From: Gordionus sp. m RMFG-2023
Lineage: Eukaryota; Nematomorpha; Gordioida; Chordodea; Parachordodidae
Reading direction: 5' to 3'
NCBI RefSeq assembly: GCF_954871325.1
Contig: NC_088776.1
Coordinates: 13,392,052-13,456,051, forward strand
Length of the DNA stretch: 64,000 nucleotides
How positions within the stretch are numbered: position 1 is the first letter of the stretch; every line of letters begins with the position of its first letter. This document shows positions 34,993-47,000 of the stretch, piece after piece. Position numbers and translations under genes: made by a program. The notes below the pieces were generated by a model that was not told the DNA's origin, did no database searches, and saw only the letters and a list, made by a program, of their open reading frames with translations.

Positions 34993-37900
34993 AAATATCT
35001 CAAATTATCAATCAATTCTAAGACCATAACATCAGAGTCGTTTAAGAAAATATTATCAAATGCTCAGCAGATGGTTGAATACAATCCTACATTTCTGAGC
35101 ATTAAAAACTTATTTAACGACGAGATATCGAATATGGCTCTGAGTTTTATGCAAATCCGTAATAACAAACATCCTTTATTTGAAAAAACAAAGTTTACAT
35201 TATTTATTTATGAGCTTCATATTCTTATATAGAAAACTTATATCTGGAGACTGCAATATTGTGGAAATGCATGGATTAATTATCTTATTAGTTGCAAAGT
35301 TATTTGGTATTCCAAAAAACTTTAGGTATACAACATTATATGAAAAAGAACAAGGCATTACACAAAAGTTTACATTATAATATATAAAGTTTATAATATT
35401 AATAAGACAGAGATCTCTCTCTGAAATAACACAGATGATATATTTAATCAGGATGCTACATAAAGGCATATTTGAATTTGAAGATAAAACTTTTGATAAA
35501 TCAATAATAATGGGCAATAATCTAGCTATAATAAGTGAGGACTATCTTTTAGCATGTGTACACAGGGGTTTAGCTAAACTTGAAGTTACATCTAAATTAT
35601 AAAATTAATACCATAATAGATTGATTTTATAATTTATTTTAAGGTTTTTGAGATGAATAATGCCATTGCAGATTTGATGGTTTTGGATTTTACAGAATAT
35701 GGAAATATTCATAATCTTAATATCAATTTCATCAAAGATAAAAAGTTTAATAACTTATTAGCTCACAGTTCATTTTCTACATTGATATTAGTCAATCATC
35801 CTACAAATTTAAAAAATTTGGCCTTTGATCTTGGAAATCAATTAGGAACAGCTTTTGAAGTATATATAAATTTAAATATATAACTAAAATATAAATTTAT
35901 TATTGAATAATTTCATATAATGAATGTTACCGGTAATGTGCAAACTTAATTTAAAATTTTCATTTTTTTATACATATTTTTATTAAATTTTTAACTTAAT
36001 TTTTGTTCATCTTCGATTTTAATTACAATTATTTAAAATTTTAGTTTTTTTATATCATAGTTCGACATCGAGTATTAAGAATAACCCGTGACTTTTTTTT
36101 ATTGTTGTCGACACCATGGGGCCGATACCAATTTATTCAACCCTTTAAAAGTTAGTTTAATATTCGATGAAATTTTGCAGTAGAGATATTACATTTTCTC
36201 GCAAAATATTTTTAAAACTTATTGTAATTATTTTTAGAACATAATCATTATAAAAATAAGTTTCCCTGTTTCTCTAGACTGATATTTTTACAAAATGCTG
36301 GTTGGGGTTTTTCCATAGAAAGAAAACCAATCACAATTCGAGATAAAAATATTAGATTCTTACATTTTATTTTTAAATTACCATTCCTCGGTATGTTATA
36401 CAAAACGACTAAAGAGGTCGTTATAGAAAAGACATCTGGCCTAAAAAACTTGTGTGCAGCATAATAGAGAATGGGGGATTTGATTTTGAGATTGGGTACC
36501 TGGAATGTAGGTTAGATGTTGTTGAGGCTTTAGGCAAACATGAACTTGACATATGTTGGATATAAGAAACATGATGGAAAAGACGTGGTAAATAAACGAT
36601 AAGAATATTGGCAAGGATCAATAAGGGAGAGTCTGGAGTTGGAATTAACATTCACGAAAGACGAATAGATTCCATCATTGATGTCAAAGAATCTTACGAA
36701 ATACCCTTTTATATTATCTATGTATGCCCCACAGTCAAGTAGAAGCGAATAGGATACGGTATTCTTTTAGCATCAACTTGCTAAAACAGTATATGTTATT
36801 CTACCTAATTAATTTGCATTCCTAGGAAAGAATTTGAACGACCACTTAAGAAATATGACTAAAGATATCAAGGTCATTGACGATACAGGCGCTCATAACC
36901 CAGAGGGTAAAATTATATTGGAGTTTTGTGACTTGAAGATTATACTATGTATCGTAATGTTTAGAAAAAGAGAACATTACGAAAATCAGGGGAGGGTTAC
37001 CATAGTTGATTACATGCTAATAAGATCCGATTAGGGTTGGGCAAATTTCCAGAAAATTGTATTCGGATACAGATACTTTATAAAATTTTGTATTTCAGAT
37101 ACTAGATACTTTAGAAAAATTTCAATAAGATACAAGATACTTGTATTTTTTAAAAAAAGTATCTAAGATACAAGATACTTTTTTAAAAAACTTTAAATAG
37201 TCAAATAATATAAATTTATAAAAAAATATTTAAAATAAACTGTAGAAAATAACAAATTTATTATAAAAGATAATGCGATATTCCATTTAATAATTATATA
37301 ATTGGTAAATAATAATAAATTAGCATCATAAATCAGCATTATTTTTTAATATTATTAATTTTTCAAATAATTTATCGTTCAATCTTTGACGATTTGGTCT
37401 ATTAACCATATTAGCAAAACATAATCTTTCAACGGGGGCTGAGAAGGGTAATTGTGTGTTATATTTAATAAATATTTCTTTTATATATTTATAACTATTA
37501 AACATATTTATACTCCACCTGTCATCTTTCATATAATTTAGGACCTCTATTTCAATATCATTTATTGAATTATTAGAATTGGATGTGGTACTTTTAAAGC
37601 AAAAGTAATCATCATCTTCATCAATTGAAGATTTTGCTGAAGTATTAATTTCAATATTATTTTTAAAAACAATTAAAACTTCATGTAATAACAAATCCTG
37701 AAGGTATTTTTTTTCTTTTTCACCATCAATCCAACGATTTTTAAAATAGGGGTGAGAAATAGTTGCCAAAAATGCACTTCTAAAATTGTTATCAAAATCA
37801 TATATATTTTTAAATCTTTTATTTAAAGAATTTTCTATGGCAGTAGCTAATGGTTTGCAAAATTGTAGATTGGTTTGAATTAAATTTGTAATTTTTTTTT

Positions 37901-40900
37901 AACGACATTTAAAATTGGAGCTCATTCTCCATAATAGCAGTTGATTTCACTCTGTATTTTGTCAATCGCTATAGCCAATGGGGCTATTATATTGCAATAT
38001 TCTTCTAAATATTGAATTTCAATATCTCTTAATTTAGGAAATTCTAATTTTTGATATAATTTAGGAAGTTCCCCTTTAAATTTTAATAAACTATGAAGAC
38101 TATCATACAAACTATTCCATCTAGTGCAACAAGGTGTAACTAATTGTTTTCCTAAAACATCTTTGATAAGTTCTGCAGTTTTAGGCCTATTATTTGCATT
38201 CCATAGCTTAGTACATTTAGCTATTGCAGGATGATGAATTTTAGAAATGTTAGGAGAATCCTTAATAGCTCTCTCGACATCTGTTGTGGCAATTAGACTT
38301 ATCGTATGGCACAAACAACGAATTTGTTGAGGCAATGTTATTGAGGCTTCTTTAGACCCTTAAATAAACAAATAAATAATTTTATTTGAATAAAATTTTT
38401 TACTAAATTTACAATATCATAATAAATTTTAAAGAAGTATTAAATAATACTTTCAATGATTTCGAATTCTATACATTCATCATCATTGATGTCAAAGTCA
38501 TTCTCTACAGCTTCCATAGAATATCCAAACTCCTTGAAAGCTTTCTTAAAGTTAGAGCCGTTATCTGTAACAGTTGCTATAACTTTTTCGTCAATACCAA
38601 AGTCACGATGAATTTCATCAACTAATTCTGCCAGTTTATCATAGGTGTGGCTTCCTGAAAATCTTCTCACAACAAGGGCCTGAGATTGTCTTTGTAAACT
38701 ATCACTTGAGAACTTATTTAAATATTTATTTAATTGAATTTATAAATAAAATAGCATATTATTTCATTACCCAGTGACAAGTCATTCCAAGAAAGCTTCT
38801 AGTCTTAGTAGACCAAATATCTGCAGTAGTGCAGATGTATGTCTGAGCTTTCAATAACTGTTTTAAATTATCAGTTTCATGTATGAAGCTTTCATCAATT
38901 TTTCTTTGCAAAGATCTTCGAGAAAAATTTTTAATTGGATTTCCAATACAGGATAATATTTCTAATAAATTGACAAGTAGAAGAAATAAGGATAAGAAAA
39001 AAAAAATTGAATTTACCTTCCATCATTTTGACAAATTCCTTTTGCTCAACTATGGATAATGGATTGAAGTTAATAAATTATTAAATTTATCTTGAGATAT
39101 TTTTTTCTTATTATCATTTGAAAATTCTAAGTTTTTTTGAGTTAATGATGTAGTTTTCACTATTTCTTTTTGTTTTTTCTGTTTGTGTGATATTTTATGA
39201 TGGGTCATATAATTTTTATATGATTCCAGATGACGTCTCTATAAGTGAAACAAATAATAAAATATTTTATATTAGATATTTACTAATTTTTTTGTAAAAA
39301 ATTCTACTTTTAATGATAAAATTAGATGAAATATATTTATATTAAAATATTTATGAAATTTTTGTCTTATTTATAAATAATAATTAATACCCATTAAAAT
39401 TTTATAAATAATTTTTGTAAAATCATTAAAAAAATACATTTGTAAGAATTTTTTTAAAAATAATTTTTTAAAAAATTATATATTTTAAGCATATGTGTAA
39501 AAATTAAAAAAAAACTTATGGTGGATTAAATATTGCTAAGTACTATCTATCATATAAATATGGTGCCCCAAATATTTGGATTATATTTTGGCCTAGTGTT
39601 CAAATTAACAACCTCTTTTTTTATCAATATTAGTTTTCTTATATGTTTCATAAATGATTTTTATCAATAATATGAAAATTTATTTTAAAATACTTCTAAA
39701 TTTAGCAACAGATATGGAATATGAAATGATAATGAATATGATTATAAATGTGATTCATTATATATTTATATATTATACTTTTAGATGCTTGACAAAATTT
39801 GATGACGAATCCGCAGAACCATTTATAGGTTTGTGGCATTCTTTACATTATGCAGTAACTTTATTATGATCATCTTGAAGTACTTCCAAAAATTTGCCAT
39901 TAATTATGCTTAGTTTAAATTTATTGTTATAATTTTCGCTTGAAGAATCATCTGAAGACGAAGATAAACATATTATTCTATTTTCTTCTTCCATAATTTT
40001 AAAATAGACAGATATAAAACGATTCAAATATGGTAGTTCTAATTGTTAGCAAATTGCTATATGACGACCAACGTTATATATCAAAAATTATCATAAAATC
40101 CTGCCCCCCCCCCAAAGCCAATCTAAATTTTGATTAAATTTTTCATTTAAATCTTAAAACAATATCATTTTAAATTTTAATACTATTTAAATTAACCAAT
40201 ACAAATTTTTTTAAAGTATCTGTATCTTTTTGAAAATAAAGTTGGTTAAGATACAAATACTTTTAAATAATATGTATCTTAGATACTGAATACAAGATAC
40301 ATTCCAAAATTTTAAAAAAGATACAAGATATTAGATAAAATATCCGCGATACTGCCCAACCCTGGATCCAATGACTGCAAACATATTAAATATAACGATC
40401 ACGATCTTTTCAAAAAAAGAGGATCGAAATCCAGAATCGACCTTTTTTTTAAAAAAATGATAGTATTTAAATTTCTAATCGATGCAAAATTAACTAATAT
40501 AAAAAATAAATAAATATGGTATATATTTACTGTAATTGAATAATATAATATAAGTATAACAATTAGAATATATTTATTCATAATTAAATTAGCCTTTAAT
40601 AATAAAAATTTTTCTAAATTATCATCATTTAAACAACCACGTTTTTCATTAAGTACATGTTTAGCTTTACTAAACAAGCGCTCCACAGGAGCGCTTGATG
40701 GTAAAGGTGTGTTATATTCATTAAAGAGCGCTTGATGGTAAAGGTGTGTTATATTCAATAAATGTTTTTTTTAATTAACATAATTATTAAAAATATTCAC
40801 TGAATCATCATTAGAATAAAAAAAATTATTAATGGCAAGAGCATTTTGTGACGAGTTTTTCCCCAAAAAGGTATCGAACCATGCTTTCATTTGAAGGATC

Positions 40901-43854
40901 TGCATATGGTTGACCCTGTATGTTTTCTAAATGGGCTGTGGCAGATTAATAAAAGGCCAACTGAGCTTAATTTTTGGGTAAATTATTGATGCCAATATAT
41001 TACTGTCATCATATAGTGAAGGAAATCCAATAATTTTTATTATATGCATATTGTTAGATCTTCACAAATAATAAAAATTGTATTTTTAAAAGAATTAATT
41101 ACTTCTAAATGCCTCTTTAGGTTTGAACTTCTAATCTTTGAAGAAGGTATTTAGGACATTATTAAAACCTAGAATTTATATTATAATATAATTAATAAAT
41201 AAATATAACTTGTTCTTACAAAAAATTTGGGAAATTGTTGAAATATAAAATCTGGTGGAGGTGGTTGATAAAATATGATGTAGATAGATATTTTTTTAAA
41301 ATAATATGTTAATTTAATTTTCAAAATTTTTATTTTATTTATTGCTTTTTAAGTAATAAAAAATTTTTTAAAAGGATCGGGATCGAATATTTAAAAATAT
41401 GATCTCGATCACGATCCACAATTTAAGGTCAGGATCTTAAATCCGAGAAAATTGACAAATTTAGGATCGAATCCAGGATCGGCGATCTATTGATTCTATC
41501 CTTTAACAACTCTAGGTGAAGCCTAGTTTTATCGTCAAAGCAGAAATTTTGACGGCTAAAAAATATGAAACATTATAAAGCAGTTGATATGATATATTAA
41601 ATATGTATCTGAGACGTGAAAAGCAGCTCAAATGGTGTAATTCCAAAAAATTGTGAAAAAAAGATACCCTGCTAATTGTGGTTCTTGCCTTCTAATAAAT
41701 TTATCCAGCGTTAAAATGAGAGCGGAGAAATGGCAGATGCCATTTACGTCCTAATACCTGTGCCACAAAGTAGCGGAGATATTTAGAAAAAAACTAAAGA
41801 TGATAAGTAAAAAAAAGTTATAAAAAAACATTGAAGGGTTTCTCTCAGCTTACTATATTGCTAAACTTAATATGTCTTTTTTTTATTATAAATTTAATTA
41901 CAAAAAAAATAACCCATCGATTTGAGTCTTATTTTGTTATTGCCTGCAGAAAGTATAATTGAAGCCTAGGAGCTTTATCCTTAATGATTTTAATTATTTA
42001 CAATCAAATTTAAAGCAAATGTAGTGACAGGATAGCATTTTGAAGTACACGCTTAAGCAGTAAAACCCCATTCTATTATAGTGGCATTGCTTAAAACGCA
42101 TTTTAAGTTTGTGCTGATATAAGATTTAAACTGGCAGTGAAATCTATAAAAAAAATTAATTCTGGCGCCCTTTACAGAAAATCACATAAAAATTATAAAT
42201 CTCCTAAGCATTCGAGGAGTAGTGGCGTACAAACAGTTTAAGAGGTATAGAATGACTTTAAATGAAGTCGACTAAAGATGTGTTATTCAAAAATTATTTA
42301 AAATTAATTGTTTTTAAAAGGTATGTGGCTACCCGATTAGCAAATCCTGATTATCATTTCGGATTTACCTATGGTATGGTGCCCTTAGAGAATTCGGTGT
42401 AATTGCAATATATTACCATGTACAAAACACAAGAGCCGCCAAAGAAAGCATAAGTTATTAATTCCTTTTAAAGATATACCTTATAAGCAATATTCTAAAT
42501 TTTTATAATTTAAATACTTGACTTCATATTTCTCTCGAGCATTTAAAAAAAAATCTAAAACTTGTAAGATTGGATACAAATCTATTTATAACAACACCAT
42601 TGAAAACGAGTTTATTAAAACTTGAATAAAGTTTAACAAAATTATATTTGTTTCAGAAATTATTTCTGATATTCTTCATCCCAAAATAAAATTGGACGAT
42701 AACCCTAGCCATATGATTTGGTGAAAATCTAATTGAGGAATTAAGATTCAAATTAAACTAAGATGAAACATTTGCTGGGCATAGAATATATTAATGAGAA
42801 TTTTCCTTCTTAAAACTTTAAAAAATTCTTTGACTGTGTGGATATTTTATCTTGCAGTACTATTGAATTTGAAAGTTGCCGTTGATTCGTGAATTTGATA
42901 ATCGGAAAAATTTTAAAATATGGCAAATTAGATGTCCATTTAGGGGGCTTTGGAACACTGTTTTTTTTATTCATACATGAAAGCACGGGGAAACACTATT
43001 TAAAAGCTAACAAAAAAAATTTAGCCTAGAACATGATTTATGGAAAACTTTTTGATTTATATTTGTATATAATAATTTCATTCTTTCCTCCCGCAAGTTT
43101 TCAAGCAATACATCACTGTTTACAAGGTAAAATGATATATTAATATTTTAAGAAATTTACAATTAATCCAATCCTAACCATCTCACTATACTAACTCAGT
43201 TGTATTGAGTTAAAATAAAACAGATGGTAACTCAAAATTTATAAGTTTTTGCTGAAATTACATAAATAATATTTGTTAAAAAATATAATCACCGAGTCCA
43301 TACATAGTTTGGATAAAATATGCAAATACTTATAGGCAATTTATCTAAGGTATCAATTTCATTTTTAAAAATAATATGGATGGATATTGGGTATAAACAG
43401 GTAATCACATTTTAACACATTTAAATGTTCAACAAATAAGTAATTCAGGTATATTCTACAAAATGTCATATTACTAAAAAATCGCACGTAAACAAAAAAT
43501 TATTAGTCTGCAAAATAGCTAGCCATTATCTAAATTTGCACATTAGCTCTGGTTTTAAGTTCAAATTTACGTTGTAAAAAAACCTTTGTTTATGTAATTT
43601 GTTATAATTGTTTATTAAGTCAATAGTATTATTTTCATAATAATTAATTTTTTCAGCTATATGACAAAATCAACGAACCCGCACATTTAACTAATTTACA
43701 ACAATCATTACTGGTACCTAATTGCGCCTTCCATTTCCAAAATGCCTTAAATACCTTATCAATAATAAACCCAATAAAATCTGATATTAAGTTTATATTT
43801 AAAGATGTCATTAATTCATTTCTTGCTTCGATTAATACTAATAATAAACATTAA
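34993..43854 (+). CDS. PDSS2: PDSS2 copy 2, tandem paralogue, partial and possibly decaying
   Basis: Exons at 34993-35192, 35233-35367, 35407-35593, 35644-35859 and 43657-43854 (TAA) correspond one to one with copy 1, with introns of 40, 39 and 50 nt plus one of 7.8 kb. The frames between splice sites are open. Differences: the start exon of copy 1 is not conserved (an acceptor TTTTACAG precedes 34993 and no ATG opens this frame nearby). The donor after 35593 has lost its GT (TCT/AAATT versus TCT/GTAAATT), though a GTTACA at 35585 would splice in frame and drop three residues. The near-invariant LSGDYLLA reads ISEDYLLA. The last exon is well conserved. It may be a pseudogene, or a working paralogue with an unseen 5' exon. 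The long intron is filled by a LINE and two hATs. Confidence 0.75.
35862..36439. other. start of PDSS2 copy 2 intron 4
   Basis: AT-rich intron sequence before the LINE fragment. A small GC-richer patch with TGTCGACACCATGGGGCCGATACC near 36105 (split here as TGTCGACACC / ATGGGGCCGATACC) may be part of an old element. No coding signal. Confidence 0.45.
37032..40364 (-). mobile_element. 3.3-kb hAT transposon with nearly whole transposase gene
   Basis: The ends are TAGGGTTGGGCAAATTTCC and, read inward from the right, CAGGGTTGGGCAGTATCGC. The duplication GATCCGAT / GATCCAAT at 37024-37031 and 40365-40372 matches at 7 of 8. The subterminal regions are rich in AGATACTTGTATC-like strings. It holds the transposase gene 37326-39994 on the minus strand. 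It inserted in a LINE inside PDSS2 copy 2 intron 4. The completeness of ends and gene suggests a fairly recent arrival. Confidence 0.85.
37326..39994 (-). pseudogene. hAT (BED-finger) transposase, near-complete
   Basis: Catalyses cut-and-paste transposition. Starts at ATG 39994 with an acidic serine-rich segment, then a BED-type zinc finger (CKECHKPING...NFVKHL, then RRHLESYKNYMTHH after an intron). 38970-38770 has the TTADIWS motif (first catalytic Asp) with KTRSFLGMTCHW. 38715-38440 has TVTDNGSNF (second Asp). 38358-37922 has RCLCHTISL and CCTRWNSLYDSL. 37769-37326 carries the C-terminal dimerisation domain LPFSAPVERL with the expected Glu. Exons are separated by short AT-rich introns. At least two in-frame stops (before CKECHKP, and after CYYGE near 37922) argue it is inactive. 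Length is close to usual for the family. Confidence 0.8.
40398..41514 (-). mobile_element. second hAT, internally deleted, with C-terminal domain
   Basis: The right end, read inward, is TAGAGTTGTTAAAGGATAG; the left end is worn and begins in GATCACGATC repeats. The minus strand around 40735-40570 encodes EYNTPLPSSAPVERLFSKAK and DNLEKFLLLKANL, a hAT dimerisation domain. The rest of the transposase is gone. The GATC-rich subterminal sequence (GGATCGAAT, GATCACGATC) is present near both ends. A short duplicated GGTAAAGGTGTG segment lies near 40700-40750. TIR and domain resemble the element at 46593-47907. Confidence 0.75.
41850..43656. other. 3' part of PDSS2 copy 2 intron 4
   Basis: AT-rich sequence with somewhat mixed composition up to about 42960 (for example AATGACTTTAAATGAAGTCG near 42250). 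Short protein-like runs are too scattered to assign. It may include more of the LINE. Nothing certain. Confidence 0.4.
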
Positions 43855-44049
43855 ATAATAGTGAAATATATATTGAAATAAAAAAAATATATATGACAAG
43901 AGTTTCATTTATGCAGCTTAAAATATATTCAATAATTATTCATTTACGAATAAACTTGTAAATTTAAATGCATACAATTATCATAATCATACAAAATATA
44001 ATATACAAATTTGAAACGACCTATAACACATTAGATATTAAAAAAAGTT

Positions 44050-47000
44050 TTAATCATCCTCCAAAAATTGTCCCCATCTTTCTAATCTCTGCACCTTTTC
44101 AGCCTCGGTCTCTTCGATCTTGAACTTGGTTTTACCATCCCATCTTTCGGCTTCAATTTTTCTACCAGCGTAAAATCGGCCATTCATAGTACCCAGGCAG
44201 GCATCCGCCTCTTCAAATTCGTTAAATGTGACTGATGCTACACCCTCCGGATGCCTCTGTAATTATAAGTAATAAGTATTTATATAAATGCCGTTATATT
44301 TAAAAAAACTAACAATTCACTTTTTTAAGAGAACTTATACAGCGTTAGATGTCTAAAATTATTAATTTATTTGAAGGAAATAGTTTGTATATAATTCATC
44401 AAAAAAAATATTCGATTTCAATTTTTTAATATTAATATGTTTATATTAAAGTATTAACATTATTCATCTTTTTGTTTAATTTATATATAAATACATTAGA
44501 TAAATTAGTAAAGTGTACCATTTTTTTAACAAACAGACGGTTTAACATATTTAATATTATTAAATAAATAATTAACTCCAGAAATAAAGTGCCAATTCAA
44601 GTCATATCAGTTAAAAATTATTCAATTCATTCATTATTCATGTCTGTTCTAGCTATACCTTGAGCAATTTTTTTTAAACACCACGCGGTCTTGTTATAAA
44701 TATAGATATATATTTTCTTACGCCAAAAAAATAATATCTATAAAATTAATCTATGAGATTTTAACCAAAAATCTAGTTAAAAAATTAATAATAATCAAGG
44801 AACGAACCGTGTTAGTACTATTTAATATAATAAATAATAAAATTTAACAAAAAAAAATTGAATAAAATATACAATCCTTTAAAAGCAAATCAAATCGGTT
44901 AGTTACAATGGGATGAAGATTTAAAAAAAAATTAGGTAACCGAAATCAATGGAGATCAATTAAGATGCTTCATAAACTACACAAAATTTTCTGATTTATT
45001 CCTTGTTAAAATATTTTTAAAGAGTTACCCAATCACTACCAATCCGGTGGGTAAAATTTGTGGTCTCTAATCGTTATTAAAATTTAATAATCTTAATAAA
45101 TATAGTTTTTGATTTAAGCGATAGGGGGTGGGGGTTTGAAATTTCGCCCAAACAATATAATGTGTATCTTACAAATTATTATTTTTACTCACATCGTATA
45201 TCTTGACCTTTTTGACTAACCCAAACTTGGCACACTCTTCTCTTAGTTCCTTTTGATATTCGATAATTAATGCGGCATCTTCCTAATATAAAATAAAAAA
45301 AATAATATAATAAAAATTAAGTAATAAGTATTTGTTTACATCGAAGGTTTTAGGATCAAACATATTTTTCAAAATTATAGTTTTTTCTTTACTAAGTCTT
45401 TGACCAACTATGGGATCTGGTTTCCACGCCAATAATCTTAAATATTTAAATTTTAAACATAAAAATGTTTATAAATAAGTGCATATTCTAACATATCGTC
45501 GACCGAGTATCACGGCTTTGTTAGCTAGGTGCTTTGAGTGATAAATAATCTCCTTTTTAAAATAAGCACCATTTTTGAAAAATGGATAAGCACCCTATTT
45601 TTTTAACCCTTTAATCCAACTTTTTAAGAAATAAAATCTTTATTTATACTCCTTAGATGGAAAATTTCTAGTTTAAATTAAATTTTACGATGTATTTATA
45701 AAAGATTCCATATGGCGTCTATTGGCGCCTATATACAAATGATATGTTCTTTAGAATAAAAATGCTGGCATTATGATAAATATAGTCAGAATCTATGTGT
45801 AACCCACTAGTTAAAGAAAGTATATCATAAAAACTAAACGTAATAGAAGGTTTATAATTTGATCAAAATCGAAACATAAAAATGAGGAAAAGTAAAAACA
45901 TAATAAAATACAAGCAAAAGGCTATGTTAGCCTGAGAATTAATAAAATAAGATTGAATTTATTATATAATTATGTTATGAATGTCAAATTAAATCATTAA
46001 GCTTTCTTAGTGCTTATAAAATAACAAGGTTGAAGATGTAAAGTTAGCTCGCATGACTAAAGGGTATTAGCACCCATTTAAACAAATATTTTATTTAAAT
46101 AGTTTTCTTAGAAATTTTAAAGCTTATTTTAAATAAATATTATTTTCACAAAATGTTGAAATATCAAGATAGTATATCATATCAATTATTGTATAAATAT
46201 TATATTATTAGATGATCTTATACATCAAAATAAAAAAACCTAGACATAGAATACGTTAAGGTTATTTAAATTCAATATACATCTTTTTTGTGCTAATTTT
46301 TGAACATTCAAAAAGTTGTGCTTATTTTCCAATTATTCTCATTTTGATTCCACTAAAATGAAAATCAAAAAAATGAAATTGGTAGAAATATTCTGATAAG
46401 AAAATCTAAAAGGTAAAAATTTTTAGATTGGAGTCATAATTTTGATTGGTTATGAAGGTAAGGCATTTGAATAAGCACTGACATTATTTTAATTAGAGAA
46501 TACATGTATATTTATTATAATTAAATAGTAGGAAATATAAACATATAAAGATAAACCCGGACGAAAGTCGGACAAAAGGTATGTCAAAGGGGCAGAGTTG
46601 TTAAAGTAGCGCGGTATCTTTTTTGGTAGCTATAGCTAATAGCCGCTACTTTTAAAAAATATAATGAATGTAAGTATAAACATGAAAATTTAAATATAAT
46701 ATCATAATTAATTATAATTTTTATAATTTATTATTTAATTTTGAAATTTAAATATATATTCAATTTTTAATTTATATTTTCAATCTGTGTTAATAATCTA
46801 AAATGGCATCGCCCATGGATATCCAAATCCTTGAAAGTGATTCAGACATGGAAGATTCGATGGAAGAAAATGTACTTAATAGCTCTAATAACGATTTCCC
46901 ATTCCCTAGATTTGAAAAATTTTTTAAAATAAATATTAAAACAAAATCTGGATTCAAATTCCTGTGCTTAAAATGTAAAAAAAATATATCATCAAATCAA

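Larger units (their letters stand above)
36440..41850 (+). mobile_element. LINE fragment (endonuclease domain), split by two hAT insertions
   Basis: Plus strand. Around 36485-36640 broken frames give GTWNVG, then a G..ELDICW..ET.W pattern, the start of an APE-type endonuclease. 36834-37034 is open and reads EGKIILEFCDLKIILCIVMF, then VTIVDYMLIRS, matching the LLEFC....L.I.NT.F and IDYILVR blocks. The reading continues across the first hAT (37032-40364) with DCKHIKYN at 40372-40395, and across the second (40398-41514) with GEALV near 41516. 5' and 3' parts are missing or unrecognisable, so it is dead. Confidence 0.7.

Noticed and set aside
35200-35517. 105-codon minus-strand frame
   Set aside because: Antisense to PDSS2 copy 2 exons; the plus strand has the homology.
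39654-39869. 71-codon plus-strand frame
   Set aside because: Antisense to the BED-finger part of the hAT transposase read on the minus strand.
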